From: Ampullimonas aquatilis
GTDB taxonomy: Bacteria; Pseudomonadota; Gammaproteobacteria; Burkholderiales; Burkholderiaceae_D
Assembly: GCF_049675895.1 (NCBI RefSeq)
Contig: NZ_CP183834.1
Coordinates: 1,674,001-1,738,000 of the forward strand
Length of the DNA stretch: 64,000 nt
Direction: 5' to 3'
The first letter of the stretch is position 1. Every line of letters starts with the position of its first letter. Of the stretch, positions 7,272-17,252 are shown one piece after another. A program made the translations under genes and the position numbers. The notes beneath the pieces are model-generated. The model was given only the letters and a program-made list of their open reading frames with translations, ran no database searches and was not told where the DNA came from.

Positions 7272-10200
7272 ATGTCCTCTTCTGTCTCGTTGCAATCACT
7301 CCCTCTGGCCAAAGCAGGTCAGCGTTTTGTATTTCATGGTTTGACCGGGTCGGCCGATGCGCTGGCCATTGCGCGCTATGTCGAGCAACATGGCAACAGC
7401 ATTGCCACGCTGGCTGTGATTTGCGCACAACCGAGTGATGCGCAGCGACTGCGTGAAGAAATTGCGGCCTTCTTACCCAATACCTCAATCCATGTCTTAC
7501 CCGATTGGGAAACCCTGCCCTACGATGCCTTTTCACCGCATCAGGACCTGATATCTGAACGACTGGCCACCTTGCATCAACTACAACACGGTGACTGCAA
7601 AATTTTACTGGTACCAGCATCAACCGCCTTGTATCGACTGGCACCGCCCGAGTTTCTGGCTGCTTACACCTTCTTTTTTCGCAAGGGTGAAAAGCTCGAT
7701 GAAGCCAAACTGAAATCACAATTGTCCCTGGCGGGCTATACCCATGTGACCCAGGTTATGTCACCCGGTGAGTACAGTGTGCGTGGTGGTTTGATCGATC
7801 TGTTTCCAATGGGCTCGGCCTTGCCTTATCGGCTTGATCTGTTTGGTGATGAGATCGAAACCATCCGTACCTTTGATGTGGATACCCAGCGCAGCCTCTA
7901 TCCAGTTGGTGAAGTCCGCTTATTGCCGGGCCGTGAGTTTCCCATGGATGAAAATTCACGCACCGCCTTTCGTGGTCGCTATCGCGAAAAAATGGAAGGC
8001 GACCCGACTCGCTCCACGATTTATAAAGACATGGGCAATGGTGTGCCATCGGCAGGCATTGAATATTATTTGCCGCTGTTTTTTGATGAACTCTCAACCA
8101 TCTTTCACTATCTGCCCGAAACAGCAGGCAAAACCAGTCAACTGGCTTTTGTCGGGGATTGTGAAGCCGTGATGAAACGCTTTTGGGTAGATACCCAGGA
8201 GCGCTACAAGTTTTTATCGCATGACATCAGTCGTCCGGTGCTGCCCCCAGAAGCCTTGTTTTTGACCACCGAAGATTTGTTCACCTTTGCCAAGCCCTAT
8301 GCAAGACTAGTCTTGAGTGATGACCACAACGAAGCCTCATTAACACAACCCCTGCCCGACCTCGCGATTGAACGCCGCGCCGAAGATCCACTGGCCAGCT
8401 TGCGCCATTTTATTGCGCACACGAAATCACGGGTGATGATTGCGGCCGAATCTGCTGGCCGTCGCGAAACCTTATTGCAGCTGTTTGAATCAGGTGGCCT
8501 CAAGCCGGCCATTTGCGACACGATTCAAGAATTTCTGGCAGCGGATGCCCCCTTTATGCTGGGCATCGCGCCCATCACCGGTGGCTTTGCGATTGCCGAT
8601 GAACAACTGGCACTGATTACCGAAAGCGAGCTGTACGCGCAGTCCATGCGCCGCCGCAGTGGCAAGCGACGGATTGCCAAAGATCGCGAAACCAGTTCGG
8701 TCGATGCGATGGTGAAAGATCTGGCCGAGTTGCGGATTGGTGATCCGGTCGTACATAGCCAGCATGGGATTGGGCGCTATTTAGGCCTGGTCAGTGTCGA
8801 TCTCGGTGAAGGCGAGACTGAGTTTTTACATCTGGAATACGCCAATCAAAGTCAGTTATATGTACCCGTCTCGCAACTCCATGTGATCAGCCGCTATAGC
8901 GGTGCGGCACCGGAAGATGCGCCATTGCACACACTCGGTTCCGGACAATGGGAAAAAGCGCGTCGCAAGGCGGCGGAACAGGTCCGCGATGCCGCAGCCG
9001 AGTTGCTGAATTTGTATGCACGCCGTGCGGCACGGCAAGGTCATGCCTTTGACTATACCGAGGCCGATTACATTCGCTTTGCCGAAGGTTTTGGTTTTGA
9101 AGAAACACCCGATCAGGCTGCCGCCATCAACTCAGTCATTGTCGACATGACCAGTGGCAAACCCATGGATCGGCTGGTCTGTGGCGATGTTGGTTTTGGC
9201 AAGACCGAAGTGGCTTTGCGGGCTGCTTTTATTGCGGTCATGGGCGGCAAGCAGGTTGCCATTCTGGCGCCCACCACGCTATTGGCCGAACAACATTTTC
9301 AGACTTTTTCCGACCGCTTTTCAGAATGGCCAGTGCGGCTGGCCGAGCTATCGCGCTTTCGTTCCACCAAAGAAATCAATGCCGCCATTAAAGAGATCAA
9401 TGCCGGTACCGTGGATATTGTGATTGGCACGCACAAACTGCTGTCTCCCGAAGTCAACTTCAAGCGACTCGGTCTGGTGATCATTGATGAGGAACACCGT
9501 TTTGGGGTGCGGCAAAAAGAATTGCTCAAATCATTGCGGGCTGAAGTAGATATTCTCACGCTCACCGCCACGCCGATTCCGCGTACCCTGGGCTTGGCAC
9601 TGGAAGGCTTGCGCGAGTTTTCAGTAATTGCCACCGCACCGCAAAAACGCTTGGCCATCAAAACCTTTGTGCGCGCCGAAACCAAGGACACCATCCGTGA
9701 AGCGATCTTGCGGGAACTGAAACGGGGTGGCCAGGTTTATTTTTTACACAATGAAGTCGAGACCATTGAAAACCGTCGCGCCATGCTCGAAGAGCTGATC
9801 CCCGAAGCGCGCATTGCTGTAGCGCATGGCCAGATGCCAGAGCGTGATCTGGAGCGCATCATGCACGAGTTTGTGACGCAGCGCTTCAATATTCTGCTCT
9901 GTACCACCATCATTGAAACCGGCATTGACGTGCCAACCGCCAACACCATCATCATGCATCGGGCCGACAAATTTGGCCTGGGCCAGTTGCATCAACTGCG
10001 CGGCCGCGTGGGTCGCTCGCACCATCAGGCCTATGCCTATTTGCTGGTGCACGACGTCAAGGGTTTGACCAAGCAGGCACTCAAGCGCCTCGATGCGATT
10101 CAGAGCATGGAAGAACTCGGCTCCGGCTTTTATCTGGCCATGCATGATCTGGAAATTCGGGGTGCTGGTGAAGTGCTGGGTGAAAATCAGTCCGGCAATA

Positions 10201-10730
10201 TGCAAGAGATTGGCTTTCAGCTTTATTCCGAATTACTCACCGAAGCCGTCAAGGCGCTCAAAGCCGGTAAAGAGCCGGACTTGCTTAACCCAATGGCGGC
10301 CACGACCGAGATCAACCTGCATGTGCCTGCCCTCATGCCAAACGACTATTGCGGTGATGTGCATGAACGCCTGTCCATCTACAAACGCCTGGCCAATGGC
10401 GACAGCGATGAAGCCATTGATGATATTCAGGAAGAAATGATTGACCGCTTTGGCAAGATGCCGGAACAGGTTTTGGCCTTGCTGGAAACGCATCGACTAC
10501 GTCTGCAAGCCAGGCGATTGGGTGTAAACAAGATTGACGCCCATGAAGACAGCATCGCCATTCAGTTCATCCCCAACCCACCGATTGATGCGATCAAAAT
10601 CATTGAGCTGATTCAAAAGAACAAACACATCAAACTGGCTGGTCAGGACAAACTCAAAATCGAAGCCAAGTCGCCTGATCTGAAAATTCGGGTGCAGACC
10701 GTCAAGCTGATTTTGAAGGCGCTGCAATAA
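7272..10730 (+). CDS. mfd: Transcription-repair coupling factor Mfd
   Basis: 1152 aa, the usual Mfd length. The protein displaces RNA polymerase stalled at lesions and recruits UvrA. In order: UvrB-homology module (DWETLPYDAFSPHQDL), RNA polymerase-interacting CarD-like domain (GDPVVHSQHGIGRY), the RecG-like translocase with Walker A GDVGFGKT (about residue 637) and DEEH (about 738), TATPIPRT, and the C-terminal TRCF domain. ATG at 7272 (MSSSVSLQSLPL) is preferred over an upstream in-frame TTG at 7230 because Mfd alignments begin here; no strong Shine-Dalgarno is visible. Monocistronic, convergent with the ModE-like gene. Confidence 0.97.
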   Translation: MSSSVSLQSLPLAKAGQRFVFHGLTGSADALAIARYVEQHGNSIATLAVICAQPSDAQRLREEIAAFLPNTSIHVLPDWETLPYDAFSPHQDLISERLATLHQLQHGDCKILLVPASTALYRLAPPEFLAAYTFFFRKGEKLDEAKLKSQLSLAGYTHVTQVMSPGEYSVRGGLIDLFPMGSALPYRLDLFGDEIETIRTFDVDTQRSLYPVGEVRLLPGREFPMDENSRTAFRGRYREKMEGDPTRSTIYKDMGNGVPSAGIEYYLPLFFDELSTIFHYLPETAGKTSQLAFVGDCEAVMKRFWVDTQERYKFLSHDISRPVLPPEALFLTTEDLFTFAKPYARLVLSDDHNEASLTQPLPDLAIERRAEDPLASLRHFIAHTKSRVMIAAESAGRRETLLQLFESGGLKPAICDTIQEFLAADAPFMLGIAPITGGFAIADEQLALITESELYAQSMRRRSGKRRIAKDRETSSVDAMVKDLAELRIGDPVVHSQHGIGRYLGLVSVDLGEGETEFLHLEYANQSQLYVPVSQLHVISRYSGAAPEDAPLHTLGSGQWEKARRKAAEQVRDAAAELLNLYARRAARQGHAFDYTEADYIRFAEGFGFEETPDQAAAINSVIVDMTSGKPMDRLVCGDVGFGKTEVALRAAFIAVMGGKQVAILAPTTLLAEQHFQTFSDRFSEWPVRLAELSRFRSTKEINAAIKEINAGTVDIVIGTHKLLSPEVNFKRLGLVIIDEEHRFGVRQKELLKSLRAEVDILTLTATPIPRTLGLALEGLREFSVIATAPQKRLAIKTFVRAETKDTIREAILRELKRGGQVYFLHNEVETIENRRAMLEELIPEARIAVAHGQMPERDLERIMHEFVTQRFNILLCTTIIETGIDVPTANTIIMHRADKFGLGQLHQLRGRVGRSHHQAYAYLLVHDVKGLTKQALKRLDAIQSMEELGSGFYLAMHDLEIRGAGEVLGENQSGNMQEIGFQLYSELLTEAVKALKAGKEPDLLNPMAATTEINLHVPALMPNDYCGDVHERLSIYKRLANGDSDEAIDDIQEEMIDRFGKMPEQVLALLETHRLRLQARRLGVNKIDAHEDSIAIQFIPNPPIDAIKIIELIQKNKHIKLAGQDKLKIEAKSPDLKIRVQTVKLILKALQ

Positions 10731-10735
10731 ATAAA

Positions 10736-10763
10736 AGCGCACTATCTTCTACCTGATAGCGCT
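10736..10763. terminator. Weak hairpin between mfd and the ModE-like gene
   Basis: Imperfect inverted repeat, AGCG/CGCT plus CTATC/GATAG, just after the mfd stop. There is no T-run, so the terminator role is uncertain; its place between convergent genes supports it. Confidence 0.3.
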
Positions 10764-10837
10764 CAATCTGTAGTTCAAAATTACACGTTGGATTTAAATT
10801 TGCGAGCAATAAATGGCGCCTTGCATTATTTGACAGT

Positions 10838-11176
10838 TCAGATCAACGCGATAGCGTACTTGGTATTCAACGCATTCAGAAAGTCACGATGTTCTTGCTC
10901 CATGTTTCTAAATGAATCAATCAAGGTCTGTCCATACTCAGTTAACTGAGTACCACCACCAGAGCGCCCACCTTTGATTCTTACAACAACTGGTCTGGCC
11001 GCTACTCGATTCATTGCGTCCACCATATCCCATGCGGCCTTGTAACTCATCTTCATTGATTTTGCAGCCTCATTGATAGAGCCACTATCACGAATTCTTT
11101 CCAGTAACTGGATACGACCCGGACCAACAAAAGTATAGCCTTGTCTTTTTAACCAAAACCGTCCGTCGATATCCAT
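10838..11176 (-). CDS. ModE-like winged helix-turn-helix regulator (DNA-binding domain only)
   Basis: 112 aa. Matches the N-terminal DNA-binding domain of ModE/LysR-type winged helices (GPGRIQLLERIRDSGSINEAAKSMKMSYKAAWDMVDAMN, then the GGRSGGGTQLTEYG wing). It lacks the C-terminal molybdate-binding (MOP) domains of E. coli ModE, so any metal sensing must come from elsewhere. Start ATG at 11176 has AGGTGA 8 nt upstream and overlaps the end of the amidotransferase reading frame by 28 nt. A Mo-box is present before nasA, about 1 kb away, and is its likely target. Confidence 0.85.
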   Translation of the reverse strand: MDIDGRFWLKRQGYTFVGPGRIQLLERIRDSGSINEAAKSMKMSYKAAWDMVDAMNRVAARPVVVRIKGGRSGGGTQLTEYGQTLIDSFRNMEQEHRDFLNALNTKYAIALI

Positions 11177-11926
11177 GGATCAATCACCTTAGCCGTATTT
11201 TCATGAGTATACCGGTTTGGTTTAAATACATGATCAAGCCATTGCTGCCAAACATGTTGGGCTGCGGTTTCAAGAAATGGTCCAAAACGATGACTATCTT
11301 CTCGCAATTGTCTGATTTCAATACACGCATGTGCCAACTCAAAAGCATGTCCAACATACCAGCTTTCCAGGCCACAGACTGTCACTTCTGGATGGAACTG
11401 AAAAGCTACAGCGTAATTTCCAACTGTAAATGCTTGATGGGGATAGTGAGGAGTACCCGCAAGGTGAACCGCCTCTTGAGGCAGATCATAGGTATCTCCA
11501 TGCCAATGTAAAACTCTGATATCAGGATTAAGCAGCGGCGTAAACCAATCTGGAATCACTGACCAAAACTCCATGAATCGGTGCCCAACCAAGTTCTTTA
11601 CCATGCTCTCCGGGATAAACTTTCGCTCCTAGCGCTGCTGCAATCAATTGTGCACCCAGACAAATACCCAATGTTGGAAGTTTAGCGACTAGCCGTGATC
11701 GCAATAGATCAATTTCCGCCTGAATAAATGGATAGTCATCGTGATCATAAACACCAATCGGTCCACCCATCACAATGACCAGATCTGGCGCTAACGAATC
11801 TATTTCACGTAGATTTTGGGTACATGCATCAATGACTTCAATATTGAAACCAGCTCGCTTCAATGCTATTCCTAAAGATCCAAGGTCTTCGAATGCGACA
11901 TGTGTGATAGCTAAAGCTGTATACAT
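11149..11926 (-). pseudogene. Frameshifted class I glutamine amidotransferase
   Basis: The 5' part from ATG 11926 (GGAAAC upstream) reads as a class I GATase with the nucleophile motif LGICLGAQLIAAALGA and the KELGWAPIH block, then runs to a stop near 11528. The 3' part continues in another frame with RVLHWHGDTYDLP and FQFHPEV (His and Glu of the triad). Against the intact paralogue at 16530-17252, the spacing between the GW and LHWHGD motifs is 67 nt instead of 69. A 2-nt loss or equivalent therefore lies between about 11535 and 11600. It may be a true disruption or a sequencing error. The gene is divergent from nasA and coupled to the ModE-like gene. Confidence 0.8.
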
Positions 11927-11973
11927 TCTGTTTCCATGTAAAAAATGAATTACGCCATCAATGCATCCAGCAT

Positions 11974-11990
11974 TGCACCAAAATTGCGCA
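11974..11990. promoter_or_regulatory. NtrC-like binding site
   Basis: TGCACCAAAATTGCGCA closely resembles NtrC enhancer sites (TGCACC-N5-GGTGCA type). It lies about 140 bp upstream of the sigma54-type promoter, a normal enhancer distance. It fits nitrogen-limited expression of nitrate assimilation. Confidence 0.45.
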
Positions 11991-12006
11991 AAAATATATT
12001 TGCGCA
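11985..12006. promoter_or_regulatory. Perfect inverted repeat in the GATase/nasA divergent region
   Basis: Arms TGCGCAAA (11985-11992) and TTTGCGCA (11999-12006) around AATATA. It overlaps the NtrC-like site by 6 bp and could be a second, competing operator. It lies about 60 bp upstream of the amidotransferase start. Confidence 0.45.
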
Positions 12007-12114
12007 CCAAATACAAGCAACGATTCAAATAAGCCAATCGAGTCGACAATAAGTCAATAAAGTCTTACTAACCTAAATATCTGTTTCTTAAGATGATTGG
12101 TTGAAGTTGTCTGT

Positions 12115-12131
12115 TTGGATTACATTTTGCT
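12115..12131 (+). promoter_or_regulatory. Sigma54-type (-24/-12) promoter for nasA
   Basis: TTGGATTACATTTTGCT: GG at 12117-12118 and GC at 12129-12130, with exactly 10 bp between them, as sigma54-RNA polymerase requires. The TTGC half is consensus; the TGGCA half keeps only TGG. Predicted start near 12142. Confidence 0.5.
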
Positions 12132-12139
12132 TTCACATT

Positions 12140-12163
12140 CGTTATATATTAAATAATATAACG
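12140..12163. promoter_or_regulatory. Mo-box (ModE operator) upstream of nasA
   Basis: CGTTATATA (12140-12148), 6 bp, AATATAACG (12155-12163), inside a longer perfect inverted repeat with TTCGTTATAT/ATATAACGAA arms (12138-12165). This matches the known ModE consensus CGnTATATA-N6-TATATAACG in 17 of 18 arm positions. It ends 24 bp before the nasA start codon and would cover the predicted transcription start. Confidence 0.75.
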
Positions 12164-12187
12164 AAAATATTAAATCAATCCAGCTAA

Positions 12188-15100
12188 ATGACAACAAAAA
12201 CAGTTAAATCTGTCTGTCCTTATTGTGGTGTGGGTTGTGGCATTCTGATGGATGTAACCAGTAACCGCGTCGTCAAGATAACCGGCGATAAAACCCATCC
12301 CACCAACTTTGGGCGACTGTGTACCAAGGGCAACACTTGCGCTCAGGCCATCGCCGAATCGGGACGACTGGAGCATGCCTATCTGCGTGAGGATCGCCTG
12401 CGCGATCCAGCCCGGGTCGATATGGCACATGCCATCAAAGAAACCGCACAGCGATTGCGTGCCATCCTTGATGTCCATGGCCCGGATGCAGTGGCGCTCT
12501 ATGTTTCAGGCCAGATGTCGCTGGAGGCGCAATACCTGGCCAACAAGCTCGCCAAGGGTTTCATCGGCACAAACAATATCGAATCGAATTCGCGTCTATG
12601 CATGGCCAGTGCTGGCAGCGGGTACAAACTCTCGCTGGGCTCGGATGGTCCGCCCGGTTCTTACCAGGACTTCGATCGTGCCGACGTATTCTTCGTCATC
12701 GGCGCAAACATGGCCGACTGCCACCCGATCCTCTTCCTGCGCATGATGGATCGGGTCAAGGCCGGTGCCAGGCTGATCGTGGTTGATCCACGCCGCAATG
12801 CCACGGCTGACAAGGCAAGCCTTTTTCTTCAAGTCAAACCCGGTACTGACTTGGCCTTGCTCAATGGCCTGTTGCACCTGATCGTCAAAAACGGTCATAC
12901 CGACTCAGCCTTCATCGAAGCATTTACCGAAGGCTGGGAAACCATGCCGGACTTTCTGGACGACTACCCGCCAAAGAGGGTCGCTGAGCTTACCGGATTG
13001 GCTGAGGCAGATATTCGCAAGGCAGCCGAATGGATCGGCACCGCAGCCGAGTGGATGAGCTGCTGGACTATGGGACTCAATCAGAGTACTCACGGCACCT
13101 GGAACACCAATGCAATCTGCAACCTGCATCTGGCGACGGGGGCAATCTGTCGTCCTGGCAGTGGCCCATTTTCGCTGACTGGGCAGCCTAATGCGATGGG
13201 TGGGCGCGAGATGGGCTACATGGGCATGGGCCTGCCGGGGCAACGTACCGTGCTGGTGGACAAGGATCGCGCCTTCATTGAAGCATTGTGGGGCGTGCCG
13301 GCCGGTACCCTGCGCACTGACCTGGGTGGTGGTACGGTGGCCATGTTCGAAGACATGCAGGCTGGCAAGATCAAGGCATGCTGGATCATCTGTACCAATC
13401 CGGTGGCCACGGTACCCAACCGCAAGAATGTGATCAAGGGCCTGCAAGTAGCCGAGCTGGTCATCACGCAGGATGCCTTTCTCGACACCGAAACCAACCG
13501 TTACGCGGACATCTTGCTACCAGGTGCACTATGGGCCGAGGCTGAGGGCGTAATGATCAACTCCGAGCGCAATCTGACGCTCATGCAAAAGGCTGTCGAC
13601 CCGCCCGGTGAGTCGATGGCTGACTGGCAGATCATTGCACAAGTAGCCTGCGAGATGGGCTACTCGCAAGGATTCAGCTACGACTCCGCTTCCGAAGTAT
13701 TCGAGGAAATCAAGCAGGCCTGGAATCCGAAAACCGGTTACGATATTCGTGGCGCGAGCTACGAGCGATTGCGCCAGACGCCCTTGCAATGGCCTTGTCC
13801 ACCCGATGACGATCGCGATCGCCATCCGATCCGTTACCTCAACGATGGGGTGAGCCAAGCGTACAAAGAATCGCCAGATGGTTCGCGACCGCGTATCGCC
13901 TTTGCCACAGCAAACGGCAAGGGAGTGTTTCTGCCCCGTCCGGACATGCCACCAGCCGAGATGCCGGACAGCGACTTCCCGTTTGTTCTCAATACTGGCC
14001 GCTTACAGCACCAGTGGCACACAATGACCAAGACCGGAAAGATTCCAACGCTCAACAAGCTCAATCCCGGGCCTTTTGTGGAAATACATCCCGAGGATGC
14101 TACCGTGCTTGGCATTCGTGACAAAGACAGGGTGGCGGTATGCTCGCGCCGTGGGCGTGCGGTACTGCCTGCTGTTGTGACAGACCGGGTGCGTCCCGGC
14201 AACTGTTTTGCTCCGTTTCACTGGAACGATGTTTTTGGCGAGGATCTGACAATCAACGCCGTTACCAGTGATGCCATTGACCCGATTTCTCAGCAACCCG
14301 AATTCAAGTTCTGTGCCGTAGCGTTGCTGCGCGTCGCAGAGGAACCATCATCACCCTCCCCGACCAGCGAGAACAACCAAGTTCTTGTGCCCGCCATGGA
14401 AAGTGCCAATGCAGGCACGTCGGCCATTGTCATCAAGGAACTCAACATGAAGCACATCGACGCGCTGGCCGCGCTACTTGGCCTCGATGCCGTACCCACC
14501 GTTGTGCTGGACGCTCACGAACAACTCTATCTGCAGGGCTATCTGACTGCCCTGCGTACCGATGTATCCAGGCAGACTGGCGGGGTGCCTGTACTACCAA
14601 TCACCGCACCACTGGAACCTGCCAAGCGTCTGTTACTTGATGGCATGCTGGCGGGACTCTTCGCGCGCACCTGGTTACCTGGCGGCGAGGCAGTTGCTCT
14701 GCCGACAGCCAACCCGGCAACAGCCGCTGTCACAGCAGTTTCAGCACCGCAATCGATCACGATTCTGTGGGCTTCGTCAACCGGCAATGCGGAAGGTTTT
14801 GCTGAACAATGCGCGCAGCGGCTGAAGACAGAGGGCTACCTCGTCACCCTTGCAGGCATGGACAGTTTCAAATTGGTGGACTTGGTCAACGTGTCACGTT
14901 TGTTACTGCTGGCCAGCACTTTCGGTGACGGTGATCCACCTGATAATGGCGGCCCGTTTTGGGCAGCCTTACAAGCGGACACGGTGCCCAGACTTGACAC
15001 GATAACGTTCTCCGTACTGGCATTGGGTGATTCCAACTATGACCAGTTTTGTGGCTTTGGTCGCAAGCTCGATGCACGCCTGGAGGCACTGGGTGCGCGG

Positions 15101-16411
15101 CGGCTGTCAGCACGAGTCGACTGTGAGCCGGATTACCAGGAGGCTGCCAACGCCTGGTTAGGCAGCGTCATCCAGGCATTGGCAAAAACCACCGAACAAT
15201 CAGGAGCCAAGGTAGCGGTAACCCCGGTCAAGGTGCTGGCAGGAGACATCGGGGAAGAAGCGGTTACATTGCGAACTTCCACACCATCGACTTTTAGTCG
15301 TAGTGCTCCCCTGCACACACATCTCGTACTGAACCAGCTGCTCAACGCGCCAGGGGCGGAAAAGGAAACTCGTCAGTTCGCTTTCGATCTGACAAGCCAT
15401 GGTTTCAACTATGAAGCCGGTGATGCACTCGGCGTTTGGCCGACCAACTGTCCTTCGCTGGTCGGCGATATGCTGGCCGCGCTCAAGCTTGCGCCATCGA
15501 CAGTGGTGACCATCAAGGATCAGGGTGACACAACACTGACCGATGCCTTGTCGAGGCACTTCGAAATTGCGCGCATCACACCCGAGGTCCTGCAATTCGT
15601 CAGCACACGCTCGGGCAGTGAAGTGCTGGCCAATCTCCTCAAGGAGGATCGCAAGGACGAGTTGAAGCAATGGCTGTGGGGCCGACAGATCATTGATCTG
15701 TTGCATTCGTTCCCGATCCAGATTCAGGCCAGTGAATGGCTGGCTGTGCTCAAGCGTTTGCAACCGCGTCTTTACTCAATTTCGTCAAGCCCCAAGGCTA
15801 CGCCGAATCAGGTACATCTCACGGTCTCGACCGTGCGCTATGTCTGCGAAGGCCAGGCGCGCGGCGGGGTATGTTCCACTTTTCTGGCCGACCGGGCGGC
15901 GCAATCCATGACAGTACCAATCTTTGTACAGAAGTCGGCACATTTTCGACCGCCGCAGAACCCTGATGCACCAATGATCATGGTGGGACCCGGTACTGGT
16001 GTTGCGCCTTTCAGAGCCTTTCTCCAAGAACGCCAAGCCACTGGCGCAAAAGGGAAAAACTGGTTGTTTTTTGGTGAGCAACGTGCTGCCACCGACTTCT
16101 ACTACAGGGAAGAACTGGAGACGATGCAGCGCAACGGCTACCTGCATCGACTTGATACCGCGTTCTCCCGTGACCAGACCGACAAGATCTATGTTCAACA
16201 TCGAATGATTGAGCATGGCGCGCAACTCTGGGCCTGGTTGCAAGAAGGCGGGCACTTCTATGTTTGCGGCGATGCCAGTCGAATGGCCAAGGACGTTGAT
16301 AACGCACTCAGAAAGATCGTTCAGACACAGGGTGGATTAAACGATGACAAAACCAATAGTTATGTACAACAGTTAGCCACCGATAGACGTTATCTTCGCG
16401 ATATATATTGA
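12188..16411 (+). CDS. nasA: Assimilatory nitrate reductase fused to sulfite-reductase-type flavoprotein
   Basis: 1407 aa. The N-terminal half is a molybdopterin bis-MGD oxidoreductase of the NasA type: [4Fe-4S] ligands Cys10, Cys13, Cys17 and Cys45, Mo-ligand Cys138 in SRLCMASA, and the molybdopterin dinucleotide-binding domain around 600-720. From about residue 855 follows a flavodoxin domain ([16 protein letters not shown]), then a CysJ-like FAD/NADPH reductase with [32 protein letters not shown] and the terminal RRYLRDIY. The fusion would carry electrons from NAD(P)H through FAD/FMN to the Fe-S cluster and Mo in one chain, reducing nitrate to nitrite in the cytoplasm. No signal peptide. 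No nitrite reductase or transporter lies in the window. The flanking operator sites and two amidotransferases support a nitrogen role. Confidence 0.93.
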   Translation: MTTKTVKSVCPYCGVGCGILMDVTSNRVVKITGDKTHPTNFGRLCTKGNTCAQAIAESGRLEHAYLREDRLRDPARVDMAHAIKETAQRLRAILDVHGPDAVALYVSGQMSLEAQYLANKLAKGFIGTNNIESNSRLCMASAGSGYKLSLGSDGPPGSYQDFDRADVFFVIGANMADCHPILFLRMMDRVKAGARLIVVDPRRNATADKASLFLQVKPGTDLALLNGLLHLIVKNGHTDSAFIEAFTEGWETMPDFLDDYPPKRVAELTGLAEADIRKAAEWIGTAAEWMSCWTMGLNQSTHGTWNTNAICNLHLATGAICRPGSGPFSLTGQPNAMGGREMGYMGMGLPGQRTVLVDKDRAFIEALWGVPAGTLRTDLGGGTVAMFEDMQAGKIKACWIICTNPVATVPNRKNVIKGLQVAELVITQDAFLDTETNRYADILLPGALWAEAEGVMINSERNLTLMQKAVDPPGESMADWQIIAQVACEMGYSQGFSYDSASEVFEEIKQAWNPKTGYDIRGASYERLRQTPLQWPCPPDDDRDRHPIRYLNDGVSQAYKESPDGSRPRIAFATANGKGVFLPRPDMPPAEMPDSDFPFVLNTGRLQHQWHTMTKTGKIPTLNKLNPGPFVEIHPEDATVLGIRDKDRVAVCSRRGRAVLPAVVTDRVRPGNCFAPFHWNDVFGEDLTINAVTSDAIDPISQQPEFKFCAVALLRVAEEPSSPSPTSENNQVLVPAMESANAGTSAIVIKELNMKHIDALAALLGLDAVPTVVLDAHEQLYLQGYLTALRTDVSRQTGGVPVLPITAPLEPAKRLLLDGMLAGLFARTWLPGGEAVALPTANPATAAVTAVSAPQSITILWASSTGNAEGFAEQCAQRLKTEGYLVTLAGMDSFKLVDLVNVSRLLLLASTFGDGDPPDNGGPFWAALQADTVPRLDTITFSVLALGDSNYDQFCGFGRKLDARLEALGARRLSARVDCEPDYQEAANAWLGSVIQALAKTTEQSGAKVAVTPVKVLAGDIGEEAVTLRTSTPSTFSRSAPLHTHLVLNQLLNAPGAEKETRQFAFDLTSHGFNYEAGDALGVWPTNCPSLVGDMLAALKLAPSTVVTIKDQGDTTLTDALSRHFEIARITPEVLQFVSTRSGSEVLANLLKEDRKDELKQWLWGRQIIDLLHSFPIQIQASEWLAVLKRLQPRLYSISSSPKATPNQVHLTVSTVRYVCEGQARGGVCSTFLADRAAQSMTVPIFVQKSAHFRPPQNPDAPMIMVGPGTGVAPFRAFLQERQATGAKGKNWLFFGEQRAATDFYYREELETMQRNGYLHRLDTAFSRDQTDKIYVQHRMIEHGAQLWAWLQEGGHFYVCGDASRMAKDVDNALRKIVQTQGGLNDDKTNSYVQQLATDRRYLRDIY

Positions 16412-16432
16412 TGTTTCTGATTGATGTTTCTG
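16407..16432 (+). repeat. Two tandem copies of ATTGATGTTTCTG
   Basis: 13-bp direct tandem repeat across the nasA stop codon. A third partial copy (GATGTTTCTAGG) lies near 16499, just before the amidotransferase ribosome site. Probably replication slippage; no function is evident. Confidence 0.6.
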
Positions 16433-16529
16433 TATCAACCTGGCTATTGTATTGAGGATTGAACAGATCCCATGAATGACTTCTCAGTGCCCTCTGGCGA
16501 TGTTTCTAGGTAAAATTTGGAGGCGGTAT

Positions 16530-17252
16530 ATGAAAAGCGTACTAGCACTACGCCACGGTTCATCTGAGAGTTTGGGTCAACTGGGGATTTTCTTGAAAAA
16601 GAATGGATTTGATACGCATTATTTTGAAGTCGGTATTGATTCTTTTTCAGATATTTCTCCTCTCAATGCTGATATTGTCGTTGTACTGGATGGTCCGATT
16701 TCCGCATACGATGTGGAAGAATATCCTTACTTACGTACAGAAATTGCATGGCTACGTGCACGGTTAATTGAAGATTTGCCAACACTGGGAATTTGCCTTG
16801 GTGCACAACTCATAGCGGCAGCCTTACATGCCAGAGTTTATCCAGGTACATGTGGCAAAGAGATTGGCTGGAACCGTTTAAAACCAGCACTTGATACCGA
16901 GGAAAGTCCCTGTCTAAGAAAATTGATTGAGCAAGGCACCCATGTTCTGCATTGGCATGGCGATACCTTTGATTTACCCAAAGGGGCAAAACATCTTGCT
17001 TCAACTGATCAATATCAGAACCAAGCCTTTTCCTGGGGCGACAACTGTTTGGCTTTGCAGTTTCACCCCGAGTTAGATATCCATATGCTTGAACAATGGT
17101 TAATTGGACGAGCATACGAAATTGCACACACGCGCAATATCAGTCTTTCCGAACTGCGGATGGATACCAAACAATACGGCAGCAGATTCCAACTGGCGAT
17201 ACAAGATTTTTGGCAAGAATGGCTAAACAGTCTTCAACTTACGACAGCCTAG
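16530..17252 (+). CDS. Class I glutamine amidotransferase (GMP synthase-like)
   Basis: 240 aa. The GATase1 triad is present: Cys89 in LGICLGAQ, His179 and Glu181 in FHPE. The KEIGW and VLHWHGDTFDLP blocks are typical of stand-alone GuaA-like amidotransferases, which hydrolyse glutamine or gamma-glutamyl compounds. Start at 16530 follows GGAGG by 6 nt; an earlier in-frame start at 16476 has no such site. It lies 118 nt after nasA on the same strand and may be co-transcribed. It is the intact paralogue of the frameshifted gene at 11149-11926. The substrate is unknown. Confidence 0.88.
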   Translation: MKSVLALRHGSSESLGQLGIFLKKNGFDTHYFEVGIDSFSDISPLNADIVVVLDGPISAYDVEEYPYLRTEIAWLRARLIEDLPTLGICLGAQLIAAALHARVYPGTCGKEIGWNRLKPALDTEESPCLRKLIEQGTHVLHWHGDTFDLPKGAKHLASTDQYQNQAFSWGDNCLALQFHPELDIHMLEQWLIGRAYEIAHTRNISLSELRMDTKQYGSRFQLAIQDFWQEWLNSLQLTTA

